From contig CM022298.1 of assembly GCA_011799875.1 (NCBI GenBank), positions 263,493,757-263,557,756 of the forward strand: a stretch of DNA of 64,000 bases, in the 5' to 3' direction. Positions 22,004 through 32,905 of this stretch are shown here, one piece after another. How positions within the stretch are numbered: the first letter of the stretch is position 1; each line of letters opens with the position of its first letter. The stretch comes from Thinopyrum elongatum. Lineage: Eukaryota; Streptophyta; Magnoliopsida; Poales; Poaceae. The notes beneath the pieces are model-generated. The model made no database searches. It was not told the DNA's origin and was given only the letters and a program-made list of their open reading frames with translations. Position numbers and translations under genes: made by a program.

Positions 22004-22053
22004 GGAGTTGATGGAGCAGGGACCGGGACGAAGCAGAAGAACGGCGGCACCCC

Positions 22054-22071
22054 CCTACGTGGCATGCCAAA
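22054..22071 (-). promoter_or_regulatory. E3 primer binding site region
   Basis: After the LTR end CCAACA the minus strand reads TTTGGCATGCCACGTAGGGG. This resembles the E2 site and the TTTGGCGTGCCAGGTAGG style of many grass Gypsy elements. Confidence 0.5.
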
Positions 22072-22989
22072 TGTTGGAATCGGGGCTCCGGGGACCCACG
22101 ATAGGTTCGAACTCTGGGGTGTGTGCGCTGAACCTCGCAAAGCCTTACCTCGCGATCCACAACCTCACGGCGATGCTCCGGCGTACTCGAGCGACAGGAA
22201 AGATGAACAACAAACACAGTAGTTTACCCAGGTTCGGCCCACCTTGTGGTGTAAGACCCTACTCCTACTTTGTGGTTGGATTGGCTCGCGAGGGAGGATG
22301 AGTATGTGTGTACAAGGGAGAGTGAGTGGCCTTGTGAGGGTCTAGGAGTCGATAAAGTCCCGCTCCCCCTTCTACGGTGGCGCCCTGCCTCTACTTATAT
22401 TGGCCTTGGTCCATTTCATCCGAAAACACAAGGCGCGAAGGGTTGCCACAGCGGCCAATTCATAGGGGGACAGGAGTATAGCTTATCCTGACTAAAGGTG
22501 GTCTTCGCCTGCTAAAGCTTCCTGCCATGACGCGCCGGTGGGATCAGTAATGACCTCCGTCCTGATGAGCCCGCCGTCCAGCTCTTCTAGCACCAAAGTG
22601 GCAACCTTTGGGGATTGCTTCGGGAACCAGTTCGCTGTCCATGCTCCCTTAGCACCGAGGAGGAAAGCTACCTTATCCATGCCTGCTGGCCCCCTCTGGC
22701 TCCGCTCGTCGCCACGCGCGTCACCCACCTGAAGACGCAGGGCCGCGCAGCTCCGTCGCATGATCCTTGGTACGCACGCCTCCGCGAGGGGCCTCGGGAG
22801 GCAGCCTCAGGAAGCCGCCTCACGAGTCTCTTGTTGACACCCAATGATGCACTCCTCGTGAGCGCGAGGTCCTCGTGAGGGTCCTGCTCATGAATCCCTG
22901 GTGGTGGGCCAGCTTGGGCCTTCTGGTGGCACCGCGACCTGGGCCATAGGCCAACGGGCCTGGGTACCCCCAGTCCTACGGGCCAGACA
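22072..22989 (-). repeat. E3 5' LTR (918 bp)
   Basis: The ends are TGTTGGAATC (22072) and GGGCCAGACA (22989), so on the minus strand it starts TGTCTGGCCC and ends CCAACA. It shares GGTTCGAACTCTGGGG, the TTTACCCAGGTTCGG block and CCTACTCCTACTTTG with E2, but is clearly more diverged from E2 than E4 is. A TATA-like stretch (TATAAG) lies near 22395 on the minus strand. Confidence 0.82.
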
Positions 22990-23103
22990 AATCTTTATCA
23001 GTTTCCTCAGTTGATGTTGGTTCATGAATATCTCATTGCCGCATACGCAAAAAGGGTTGATGCGTGGATCTTTGCCAAGGACATATGTACCTACAAGCAA
23101 CAA
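22990..23103 (-). pseudogene. CACTA A: exon fragment of the B3-like gene, cut by E3
   Basis: On the minus strand the residues LLVGTYVLGKDPRINPFCV and then GNEIFMNQHQLRKLIKI match the CACTA B exon at about 60605-60730. The alignment stops exactly at the E3 LTR. A short upstream exon (GGCCAGCATTTTCC on the minus strand, about 23180-23215) matches B at 60473-60507. Confidence 0.6.
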
Positions 23104-23689
23104 GTCAATATTAGAAGCTAAAAAGTGTCCAGGCCTAGATCTATATGCACTACATTATGGAACGACGGGGGGAGTACAAGCCGAGGGATGAAACTAACCT
23201 CACCGGAAAATGCTGGCCACTCACGTTGTTATCCTACATAAGTTCTGGAAAGGCGTGATAAGTACAGCAACCTTAACATCAATAAAAAATCGCCAAGGTA
23301 AACAACATCATGTCCAAATGATAGCTTGAATGTGTTGATTTTAGCATGCTTTTAAATGGGATATAAAATGGAAGGGAATGTTACCTACAACAGTCTTAAG
23401 AGCCACCAAATATTGCAATTCAAACCGGTATTGTTGAAAATGAATAGAACGTAGCTCATGCTTAAACATCACACTGGATAAATGAGTAAAACTGAAATAA
23501 AGGGCATGTGTTAACTACACCAGGCATAACAGGAACCAAATATAGCCGTTCAAACTGGTATTGATGAAATCGAGCTGCACAGTTCCGACTTGCACATAAC
23601 GAACATCACATTGTGAATAAGTAAAATAAAGAAGGCATATATGATCAGTATAACAACCAAATACAGCCATTGAAAACTTGACAGAGGCT

Positions 23690-23960
23690 CACTGCAACCA
23701 ACCGAACAAGCAAATACAGTTAAACAGGGCATATGCTTGAAAACTGGACAAATGTTCACTACAACCAACCCAAGAAGCAAATAGCCAAATACAGATAAAC
23801 ACGGCATATGCTTGAAAACTGGACAAATGGTCACTGGAACTATCGTAACAACCAACTACAGATGAACAAGGCATCTGCTTGATAATTGGACAAATGCTCA
23901 CTACAATCAACATAACAACCAAATATAGATAAACAAGGCGTCTGCTCACTATAAACAACC
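23690..23960 (-). repeat. CACTA A: tandem repeat of about 67 bp, about 4 copies
   Basis: Units carry GCTTGAAAACTGGACAAAT and a following ACAACCAA/CAAATA stretch. They correspond to the three 67-bp units of CACTA B at 59841-60042, so copy number or spacing differs between the two copies. Confidence 0.75.
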
Positions 23961-24176
23961 AAATATAGCCATTCGTGAAACTGAAGTGGACAATTCATAC
24001 TTAAACATCACATAGCCCTATTGAACATTACATTTTTGCATAACTGAAATAAAAACACACCACAGTTAAACAACCGCATGAAAAAAGCTACTACAAAAAA
24101 GGGTACGGGTTGGCTAGCTAGAAAAAGTAAGATTTGCTGATAGGATGTTGCCTCACTTGTCATGGACGGGGTCCTT

Positions 24177-24806
24177 TCAGTTGGAAGAGCACAGACCCAT
24201 GGTTCGCTCTCTGAGGTCACAGATGGGCTGTTTCACCTTGGAAGACCCTTTGTGGGTGCCCTCCTCGTGGTCGTGGTCGATGAGATCTGACTTGGCAATT
24301 GAGGATCCCAAGCCGCCGGCGTAGAACGTTTCCTTCAGAAATGACAAAATGGGCTCAATGGCGTACAAGGATCGCAAATCCTTGACCGCGTGGCAGAGGA
24401 GATCAGCGGTAGGGCCATCGAAGAGATCGACGGCGGTTGAACCGGAGGGGATGGGGATGGACCACTTAACCTGTGACATGGCCCGCGTGAAGCCGTCGCT
24501 GTCGACGAGCTTGATGTCATAGCCAGCTTTCCTGAGATACAGTAATGCGCTAGCCCGCTGACATGAAGCCTTTGGCATGGCAACGTAGTCAACGTCCTCG
24601 CCGGCTTCCATGGCGAGGTGTTGCTATGGGATCGACAAGTCGGGATGAACGGCGGCCACCTCGCCAACGTCCAGCGGAGAGGCCATGATAAACCTCTTTT
24701 TGGCCGAACGCTCATCGGGCCCCCTAGAATACGTGGTAGGGCTTAGGCTGTGACTCTCTGGAGTAAGGGATATGGATCTGCCGGGGAGGGACACCGCAGG
24801 CCTCAT
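24177..24806 (-). pseudogene. CACTA A ORF3, 209 codons with one in-frame stop
   Basis: The frame is 630 bases, the same length as in B. It begins MRPAVSLPGRSISLTPESHS, includes KKRFIMASPLDVGEVAAVHP, has a TAG at 24624-24626 and then continues EAGEDVDYVAMPKASCQRAS. Further on come KAGYDIKLVDSD, QVKWSIPIPSGSTAVDLFDG and HAVKDLRSLYAIEPILSFLK, and it ends MGLCSSN. B has a sense codon where A has the stop, and B has a stop one codon later. I do not recognise the family. The conserved ends and equal length argue for a real ancestral coding sequence, possibly starting at the internal MASP methionine. Confidence 0.6.
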
Positions 24807-24839
24807 CTAAAAACTCAGGGTGGCGATGGTATGGGAATC

Positions 24840-26087
24840 GCTGGGTAACCTAAACTTTATTATCTAAGCTAGGAGGCACGAGCAGACCGATAGGATTTGG
24901 CGGCCGATGCGGCAGCAGCGAGCTAGGGTTGAGCGGGGGGGGGTGGGGGGACTGTGGAGGGGGTGGTGGTTGAGAGTACACCACGGGTACTGAAAATTTT
25001 ATTATTGGTGGGTGGAGATGGTGGTGGACGAGGGAGGGCGACGGTTCCAATGCCTCGGCTACTGGAATTTTACTATAAGGTTGGTGGTGGATGAGTGGGG
25101 GCGACGATTGAAATACCACGGCTACTAAAATTTGGGTAAAGGAATTGATGCGGGGCGGGAGCACCCAAGATCGCACACGGTCCAAGAAGAATACACTTGT
25201 ATGATAATAAGGAAAAGCGGCGGAACCGCCGATTTTTGCATCGCTCAAGGCGGGTAGTTTAGTTTTAGATTTCTAGCTAGCTGGTCTATCGCACATGGTT
25301 CATCCTAATTTTCCGACGCAGACTTGGAATTCATCCTAAATAAACTACCAACCTTTAGCTTGCGCAGGTGGTGATTTTACAGTGAACTAGTATCGCACAC
25401 GGTTAAGCTAGTACCTCCAGCCTTGCTCGTGCTTGCGCAGTCGTGGTGATTTCACAGTGCACTAGCATCGCACATGGTTAAGCCAATGCACCCGTGTCCA
25501 TTGAGCATCATCCAAGTCTTCATATATAGCACCATTTGGCAGAGAAAAAAACTTGAGAGAGGGTCAGAATACAACCACACCAACATGTGGCCCAAATATA
25601 TATGAATGAGAAGGGTGGTGTGTGATGTTCAAATTTCCAATGCACAACTTTGACCGCACGGGCCCACGGTTGGGCGCGTGGTCGAAGATCGATGAGAGGG
25701 GCCAGAAGTCAACAACCACCTAGAAGTGGCCAAATATATGCAGGAATATAGGGTGTGATGTTTAAATACACAATGCACAACTTTGGTGGCACCTTCCTCG
25801 CAAACCGGAAAAGCCCCCTTAGATATATCTATAATGACAGTCTAATTAGGTCGTAGCTAGCTAGCTTGGGTGCTTGCCCCACCTCCCACTTCGTGTCGGC
25901 TGGACACATGCACGTACTAATACTTTGGTCATACATGCATGTCGCCATGACCTACCATAAGACGGACCAGCGAATCTATCGCTTGGTCAAACGACCATTG
26001 TTGTTGTCGATAAAAAATGGATAGAATATATACACCGCTTGGGCCAATAGATTGGACCATCATAAAAAATCACACGAGAGGAGCCAC
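24840..26087 (-). other. CACTA A noncoding region with diverged short repeats
   Basis: No coding frame is supported. Near 25375-25500 there are about two units of the repeat that is present four to five times in B (58170-58520), marked by CATCGCACACGGTTAAGC. Around 25600-25800 two short modules carry CAATGCACAACTTTG, the same motif as the 370-bp repeats of B. Confidence 0.6.
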
Positions 26088-26482
26088 CACTACTAGGAGA
26101 AAGCTTATAGATAGAATCTTCTAAGTAGCACTGGCTGGGGTAGCAGCGCTACTGCTACTTAGTAGTAGCGTGGGGATCAAACAGGCGCTACAGGTAGTAT
26201 AGTAGCAGTAGCACGGGACCACTAGGCAGCGCTATTGCAAAGTGGTCCCATCACCACTGACAGGGGCTACCTATAGTAGTAGTAGCGGTTGGCAAAAACC
26301 AGCACTAAAACTAATCACATAGCAGTAGCGCGTGTCCGCGGCCCACCGCTACCGCTAAGTGTGCACGGTGCCAGCAGGTCGGCCCAACATAGCAGTAGCA
26401 TTGGGGAGCCAACACGCGCTTCTGCTAGGGAGCTTAGCAATAGCGTCGTTTGCCCTCCAGCACTACTGCTATGCATAGCAGC
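26088..26482 (+). mobile_element. Small CACTA-like insertion within CACTA A
   Basis: About 395 bp present in A but absent from B at the matching place (near 57590-57615). It starts CACTACTAGGAGAAAGC and is full of TAGCAGTAGCG-like repeats in both orientations, as in CACTA subterminal regions. CAC flanks it on both sides (26085-26087 and 26483-26485), consistent with a 3-bp duplication. The right end lacks a matching CTAGTAGTG, so that end is degenerate or truncated. No coding capacity. Confidence 0.6.
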
Positions 26483-27337
26483 CACCTGCATGCGACCCAA
26501 AAATATTTACATTGGAAGGCGTGATGTGTTTTTAATATGAAATAATATACAATTCAGAAGTGGTGCCTGCCTCTCGATACAGACAACCACCATGAAAGCA
26601 AGGTAATTAAGGACGAGATACGTAGGGTAGGGTGTTAGTCCAACCCACCAATCCGAGCGTGTGGGAGGGAATCCTGAGAACGCATGAGCTCGAACTTTGC
26701 TCAAACATGTCACTGTGACCCGCCCTAACACGAATTAGGAGGAATCCATTCATGGCCAAACCCCCTTCGTTATCGGTCAAAGGGATGATATATACATACC
26801 CCGGGGAGCCCACAGATATGCCTGTTGTCAAAAAACCGCACAAGGGAGACGTGGTCAATCAGAAGACCCTCTATACCATGCATGCGGCTTGAAAATATAT
26901 ATGGGTCGTGTGTGAGGTGTTCAAATCCCCAATGCACAACTTCGATGGGACAACAACTACATTACAACCCGAACACCGTACCCCCAAGCCAGGTTAAAGA
27001 CGTACGATGACGGTTCCCCAACATGGTGGCAGGGGGTGTCGTCCAACACATGTGCTCAAACTTGATTTTGTCTAATATGGCACATAGAGCAAGAGGAAAC
27101 CGTGATGGTCAAACCCTTCTCGTACATTGGGTTAGAGGGATGGATTGTGTGGGCCTACAGATCTCGATCATTCTCCGATTTTTTAGAACAAGAAATAACA
27201 AAAAAACATATTCTACAAATTACCAAAACAAGGATCCCAAGGTTTATATAATAGAGATGACAGGTCACTACAGACAAATTTAGATGCTAAATGTCTATAA
27301 TGACCGTATCATGGCGCTTTAATGAAGCTTGAGATAT
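26483..27337 (-). other. CACTA A noncoding region, equivalent of the 370-bp repeats
   Basis: AT-rich sequence with no supported gene. It holds the modules CCCAATGCACAACTTCGATG (near 26928) and GTGCTCAAACTTGATTTTGT (near 27050), which mirror the 370-bp repeats of B at 56612-57400. Confidence 0.6.
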
Positions 27338-27415
27338 GCAACTTTTTCCACAGGGTAACCCATCCTTATACTCCTCCAGCCGCAACACGCTCAACTTAAG
27401 TGTTCTATTCAACTC
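27338..27415 (-). other. 5S-rRNA-like segment in CACTA A
   Basis: On the minus strand a TAGAAC block is followed by AAGTTGAGCGTG and, 32 bases after that AAG, by GGATGGGTTACCCTGTGG. Plant 5S rRNA has CAGAACTCCGAAGTTAAGCG, and GGATGGGTGACC starts 32 bases after its AAG, so motif order and spacing match. Only the middle to 3' part of 5S is represented. CACTA B has a closer match at the mirrored place. It is a decayed relic, not a functional rRNA gene. Confidence 0.6.
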
Positions 27416-27602
27416 GGCTAGCGGATGGGAAGCCGCCCTTTGCTGATAAGAGTTACCTCCTTGCCTTTAAGCCTTTTCATGCTGGTCATCGTATGGGACC
27501 TACTCCCTACTATCACACACGTTTGTGCTTTTAGAAACTGTGTGCAATCTTTACATGGCTGGTGTGTTGCCACATAGCCTTCTATGAGCACTGACACTGG
27601 CA

Positions 27603-27656
27603 GCGGGAAACCAATGGGAGAAGAGGCGGGAAACCGATGGGAGGAGTGGCGGGAAA
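27603..27656 (-). promoter_or_regulatory. Three E2F-like motifs in CACTA A
   Basis: GCGGGAAA occurs at 27603-27610, 27626-27633 and 27649-27656, spaced exactly 23 bp within GGGAAACCGATGGGAG-like units. The reverse complement TTTCCCGC fits the E2F consensus. CACTA B keeps two exact copies and one variant at 55982-56035. Confidence 0.45.
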
Positions 27657-27899
27657 CGGTAGCGTGTTTGAATATATAACACCATTAATACAGAAAACTT
27701 AGTAAATAAGGAAGTGCGAGGTAGCACGACACATGCTCATAGTGCTTACCCACGGGCGCCATACGGTTGACCATAACCGCTTTAAATATTCAGGGTTGGT
27801 TTGGCATTTTTATATATTATAATTAAGTTTTATAAGAATTAATTTAATGTGCATAATTCAAATTAGTGCACCAAAATGGCTACAAAAATCATACATGTG

Positions 27900-30110
27900 T
27901 CCTTGGATGCATGTTTAGGTCCCATGCAAAGAATGCGAATGAATTACAACCGTCTCAGCATCTGGCTCAGCCTCGGACATTGAGAATCTTGGTTTTTAAA
28001 TCCCCGTAAATCCAAAACTCACCCGAAAATCGTGAAACTTGGCTTGATGTCCAGACATGGCAAATATATGTCGTGGAAAAAATTGTTCAATTTTGGGCAA
28101 GTTTTATTACAAGCCTGTTACAAACCAGAGCTTCTCTCAACAAGCCTCGTGGTTCCGATAGGGTAATGTGTCCCCCTTGTGGGAAAAACAATAATCGCTG
28201 CCACTTCTCGCCTTGTATATTTTCTACAGGCAACGTGGAATGACAGGATATTCGTGCTGAAATTTGAAATTATTCAGGGTTTGTTGGGCCTTCTTTATAC
28301 ATTAATTGAGTTTTCTAGGCATTTAATGTCCATAATTCAAATCTGAACTACAAATACATGCTCTAGTGCACCAAAATGGCTAAAAAAATCATACATGTGT
28401 CCTTGGATGCATGTTTAGGTACCATGCAAAGAATGGGAATGAATTACAACCATCTCGGTGTCTTGCTCAGTCTCGAACATTGAGAATCTCTGTTTTTAAA
28501 TCCTCGTAAATCCAAAACTCACCCGAAAATCAGGAAAATTGGCATGGTGTCACTACATGTCACCTATATGTCATGGAAAAAAATATTTTTTGTCCAATTT
28601 GGATCAAGTTTTATTACAAGCCTCTTAGAAACCGGAAGTTCTCTCAAGAAGCCTTGTGGTTCCGATAGGGAAACGTGCCCCCTCTTGGCCGAAACGATAA
28701 TCGCCGCCTCTTCTCGCCTTGTATTGTTTTCTACAGGCAACATGGAACGACAGGATATCTGTGCTAAAATTTGAAATTATTCAGGGTTCGTTTGGCCTTT
28801 TTTATACATTAATTGAGTTTTCTAGGCATTTAATGTCCATAATTCAAATCTGAACTACAAATACATGCTCCAATGCACCAAAATGGCTAGAAAAATCATA
28901 TATGTGTCCTCGGGTGCATGTTTAGGTCCCATGCAATGAATGGGAATGAATTACAACCGTCTCGGTGTCCTGGCTCAGCCTCAAACATTGGGAATCTTGG
29001 TTTTTAAATCCACATAAATCAAGCACTCACCAGAAAATCATGAAAGTTGGCACGGTGTCACGACATTGCACAAATATGTCATGGTAAAAAGTTTATCCAA
29101 TTTGGGCAAAGCTTTATTACAAACCTCTTACAAACCGGAGCTTCTCGCAAGAACCACGTGGTTTCGATAGGGAAACGAGTCCCCCTTGTGGGCGAAACGA
29201 TAATTGCTGCCTCTTCTCACCTTGTATTTTTTTCTAGAGGCAACATGGAACAACAGGATATTCGTGCTGAACTTCAAAATTATTCAGGGTTCGTTTGGAC
29301 TTTGGTACACACTAATTGAGTTTTCTAGGCATTTAATGTCCATAATTCTAATCTGAACTACAAATACTTGCTCCAGTGGACCAAAATGGCTGGAAAAATC
29401 GTACTTGTGTCCTTGGGTGCATGTTTAGGTCCCATGCAAGGAATGGGAATGTTCAACCATCTCGGCATCCTTGCTCAGCCTCAAACATTGGGAATCTTGG
29501 TTTTTAAATCCCCGCAAATCCAAAACTCACCGGAAAAATCATGAAACTTGGCATGATGTCACGACATGGCACATATATGTCATGGTAAAAAAATTGTCCA
29601 ATTTGGGCCAAACTTTATTACAAGCCTTGTACAAACCGGAGCTTCTCGCAGCCCTCATGGTTCTGGTAGGGAAACGTGCTCCTCTTGTGGGAGAAACGAT
29701 AATCCCTGCCTCTTCTGGCCTTGTATTTTGTTTTCTATAGGCAACATAGAATAACCGGAGTTTTGTGCTCAAATTTGAAATTATTCAGGGTTCGTTTGGA
29801 CATTTTTATATATTAATTGAGTTTTGTAGGCATTTAATGTCCATAATTCAAATTTGACCTACAAGCACATGCTCCAGTGTACCAAAATGGGTGGAAAATC
29901 GTACATCTGTCCTTGGGTGCATGTTTAGGGCTCATTGAAGGAATGTGAATGAATGACAAACATCTCGTCGTCCTGAAACATTGAGAATCTTGGTTTTCAT
30001 ATTCCAGTAAATCCAAAACTCACCCAAAAATCATGAAACTTGCTAGGGTTTCATGACATGGCACATATATGTCGTGCTAAAAAATTCGTCCAGTTTGAGT
30101 CAAGGCGCAC
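27900..30110 (-). repeat. CACTA A: tandem repeat of about 500 bp, 4 to 5 copies
   Basis: Units begin around 27941, 28441, 28948, 29448 and 29951, marked by GAATGAATTACAACC-type starts. They share TTGGTTTTTAAATCC, GGCACATATATGTC and TTATTACAAGCC. CACTA B has about 2.5 units of the same sequence at 54541-55800. No unit has a conserved open frame. Confidence 0.85.
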
Positions 30111-30330
30111 ACATTAATAGCAATGAAGTCCTTTTGGAACAAATAGCTAACACGTTAATATCGCAAATGGTTGTATTATTTGAACCGTGTGTGTTCTCGT
30201 AACCATTTAAGTGCGGCCACGCGTCCCTCGTTTTATAGGAGAGTACTACCTCGGTCCTAGTATATTGGTCCTCTTTGTATTTTGTGCCAAAATTTAACCA
30301 TAGTAGGTGGCGTGCGTGCAGTTGTTTGAT

Positions 30331-30470
30331 TAGACGGGAAGCATGCGAGCAGTTCGCCGCGCAGGCTCGACTGGACGCGTGCGACCTGTCCATCGCGCAG
30401 GCTCGATGGGATGTGTGCAACCTGTCCATCGTGCAGGCTAGATGGGACATGTGCGAGCATTGCGCCACGC
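30331..30470 (-). repeat. CACTA A: 36-bp (12-codon) tandem repeat
   Basis: The units are spaced by exactly 36 bp (GCAGGCT at 30361, 30397 and 30433). Both strands stay open: the minus frame 30508-30257 gives repeats like SSLRDGQVARV and the plus frame 30275-30661 gives repeats like QARWDVCNLSIV. B has the same array at 54178-54320. I cannot decide whether either frame is used. Confidence 0.75.
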
Positions 30471-30877
30471 ATACTCACTGGGAAGCGAGCTATTTGACCT
30501 CCATCCACCAGCTGCCTGTCTCGCTCACAACATCTCCATTAATGAAGGCCGAGCCGCTGTTTAACATGCGGTTATTTCAAGCACCTGGACAGAGGGTGTT
30601 TGCTTGTGATCCCATGGCCCCGCTCAACGTTATCATTCGCTTTGTTCGTGTTTTCAACTAGTATTCCAGATAATTTAAAATGCCACATGTGGCAACAGAT
30701 AATACAACAACAAAATAAAATGGCAACAGATAATATGACGAAAAATTTACAATGGCACGGATAATAATTGTCTTACATAGTCCGAATAATTTAAAATGCC
30801 ACATGCGGCAACGCCCGGAAGACACGGGGGCAAGAGAAGAAGGAAATCACAGACAATGATCTGGGTTGCTACTTTCT

Positions 30878-31479
30878 CTACTCCTCAATGGATCGTCGGT
30901 CGACGAGATCCTCCAGCTCCTTCTTCAATTCCTCATGACTTTGCTTGACAGCAGCCATGGATTCCTCCACCTCTAGCTCGTGCTTGATGCGGAGCTTCCT
31001 CAAGTCACCCATAAGTTCCTCGATGACCGCTTTCAGCGTCATCCCCGAGGCACTGCTCCGCTCATGCATCTTCTTCCGGCCGGCGGCCTCCTCGTCCTTC
31101 TCGGTGAGTGCCTTGAGGAGCTTTGCATTGTCACCATGAGTTGCTCGATGAGGCCGATCACCTTCTCAACCGAGGCATCACTAATCTCGAGTAGCTTCAC
31201 CAAGCCGTCGACCAGCTCCTGCTACTTAATTAGGCCAGCGAGACTGTCGCTGTCGCTGGCCAAGGATTTCAGCAGCGCCAGCTCATCGCGATCCCCAATG
31301 CAGCGAGTGCCCTTGTGAGAGCCCTCGCGTGCTGGTGAGAGCTCATTCGAGGGCTCCGCAGCGCGCCAGAACATCACTGCTATGGCTGCCGCGTAGTGGC
31401 GGGACCTCTCTATAGCTTCCGCGGCCTTGGTCTTTGCTCCCTGGTTATATGCCGACCCGATACTCCTCCTACTGGTCAT
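30878..31479 (-). pseudogene. CACTA A ORF2, coiled-coil-like protein of unknown function
   Basis: The frame starts at ATG 31479 (MTSRRSIGSAYNQGAKTKA), 80 bases downstream of a TATA box. It runs through ERSRHYAAA and LALLKSLASDSDSLAGLIK to a TAG at 31222-31224, where B has CAG. After a frame change around 31125 it continues in a Lys/Glu-rich helical part (IEELMGDLRKLRIKHELEVE) and ends RRSIEE at 30878. B has a related protein that lacks much of the last helical part. The family is unknown. The heptad-like charged C-terminal part suggests a coiled coil. Confidence 0.6.
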
Positions 31480-31558
31480 GGCGGAATGACTTTGATAGGA
31501 AAGACATGTTTTATGGGTGATGAGGAGAGGAATTGTGAAGTAATTTTCGAGTCGGTAG

Positions 31559-31566
31559 TTTTTATA
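31559..31566 (-). promoter_or_regulatory. TATA box upstream of CACTA A ORF2
   Basis: The minus strand reads GGCTATAAAAACTA about 80 bases before the ORF2 ATG. The same block, CGGCTATAAAAACTATCC, precedes ORF2 in B at the same distance to within about 25 bases. Confidence 0.55.
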
Positions 31567-32231
31567 GCCTAGTGCTAAGTGGGAACACATTTAGGTTTGA
31601 TTGGTGTGAACCAATTTGCAATTACTTATTGCGTGGTAATCTGGAATGTGATGAGAAACAAGCTCAAAATTTATTGATTGTTCTGGGCTCGAAGCCCGAA
31701 ACGGTTCCCAGATGGCGTTCATGGGCCCGCGTTCTCGAATGTGTACGTGTTTGCCCACTATCACACACAGTCTAGATATCACCATCACGTCAGATGGATG
31801 GGCCATTGCACCTTCCACGGGGTGCCACAATGTTCACCAGAGTTGCAATATGCAGGTATGGTTGCTCGCCATTGAGGCGGCCATGGCGTGCTCTGCTCAC
31901 GGCCCCCGGCGCACTCTGCTCGTCGTTGAGGTGGTCGCAGCACTCTCTGCCCGCATCCGTCCATCACGCAGATTTAAAGAGACAACGGTTAATAATTAGC
32001 TTACATATTTAGGATAATTTAAACTGCCACATGTGGCGACACCCAAAACACACACGACCTACGTATGCTTAGTGACTTAAAATGTCGATATGCGGCATTT
32101 GCATACAATTATAATAAAATATAGGCTAAAAGGCTGAGCTGGCGGCATTCCGACGAAGGTCTTCTCGGACTCCATGATCACGATAGCACCCTTGCGGCTA
32201 TTCATTCTGAGTGTCCGGACTCGTGGCCACC

Positions 32232-32876
32232 CTACCCGTCTCCTCCTGCGGAGCTTCTGGCATTGGGAGGCTCTTGGGGCTGCTGGGCCTCTTCTAGTAG
32301 AGCTTGACAGCATGCAACCGCGAGCATGACACGCCCGCGGAACTGCTCCATCTCCATGTCTCTGCATTGGTAGCAAATTCTGTCCGTCACCTGCATCCTC
32401 AAGATATCACGTTGGCGATATTCTACTTCATAGGGGATGTCAACTCCGCCAAGGATGCGCTCGAGCCTGGCCACCACATCATCGGGATTGAGGTTGACAC
32501 GGCGACCGGCGGCAATGATGAGGCTGCAGACAGGCTGTCTCATAACTAAATCGCAGATGTCCTCTGCCCATTCCTGGCGGGGCATCAGGATCTCGATGAG
32601 CACCGATGACAGCGGATCTTTGGGTGGGTCGTCGATCATGCCACCTAGCAGCTCTTGATCTTTTGCACGGTGGATGGCAAACTGCACATCACACTTCCGC
32701 TGCAATATGTCCATTGTGCGCCCAAGGACTGGCACAGCGATATCGCTGCCGATGGGCCATGGCGCCTGCACCGGCCGATGAAGCTCTGGCTCCCCGACCT
32801 GCTCTGACTCGTTCTCCTCGCGGAAGATGTAATGCAGGAAAGGGTCGACGTCGAAGGTTTGGTCGTTTCCTGGCAT
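32232..32876 (-). CDS. CACTA A ORF1, 214 aa, unknown function
   Basis: I place the start at ATG 32876 because B begins at the matching codon (MPGNDECFD in B, MPGNDQTFD here); the 24 upstream codons in the same frame belong to a solo LTR insertion. The protein is acidic, with HYIFREENESEQVGEPELH, PIGSDIAVPVLGRTMDILQ, ECD-like helical stretches, DPDDVV-type segments (NLNPDDVVARLERILGG) and ICYQCRDMEMEQFRGRV, and ends in a Gly/Ser tail. I recognise no family. The frame is intact here, whereas B stops 19 codons earlier at a TAG. Confidence 0.6.
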   Translation of the reverse strand: MPGNDQTFDVDPFLHYIFREENESEQVGEPELHRPVQAPWPIGSDIAVPVLGRTMDILQRKCDVQFAIHRAKDQELLGGMIDDPPKDPLSSVLIEILMPRQEWAEDICDLVMRQPVCSLIIAAGRRVNLNPDDVVARLERILGGVDIPYEVEYRQRDILRMQVTDRICYQCRDMEMEQFRGRVMLAVACCQALLEEAQQPQEPPNARSSAGGDG

Positions 32877-32905
32877 GCTTTGAATAACTATTGGTAGATC
32901 AGTGT

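Larger units (their letters stand above)
14145..22989 (-). mobile_element. E3: Gypsy element, Tat-lineage-like, pol-truncated, with antisense PF04195-like ORF
   Basis: On the minus strand the order is 5' LTR (22989-22072), primer binding site, gag, protease, a reverse transcriptase stub and about 2 kb of noncoding DNA, facing a long antisense ORF on the plus strand. The LINE interrupts that ORF near its start; the 3' LTR lies outside the window. Layout and sequence match E2 except for the antisense ORF, which is of a different kind. The sequence right of 22989 continues CACTA A, as shown by alignment with CACTA B near 60700, so E3 inserted in CACTA A. The predicted target duplication is AAATC (22990-22994). 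Confidence 0.85.

Noticed and set aside
27900..30110. A CRISPR-like array
   Set aside because: The units are about 500 bp, without short repeats and unique spacers, in a plant genome.
30275..30661. A 128-codon plus frame over the 36-bp repeats
   Set aside because: Both strands are open through the repeat and the B copy has a stop in this direction, so I could not assign a CDS.
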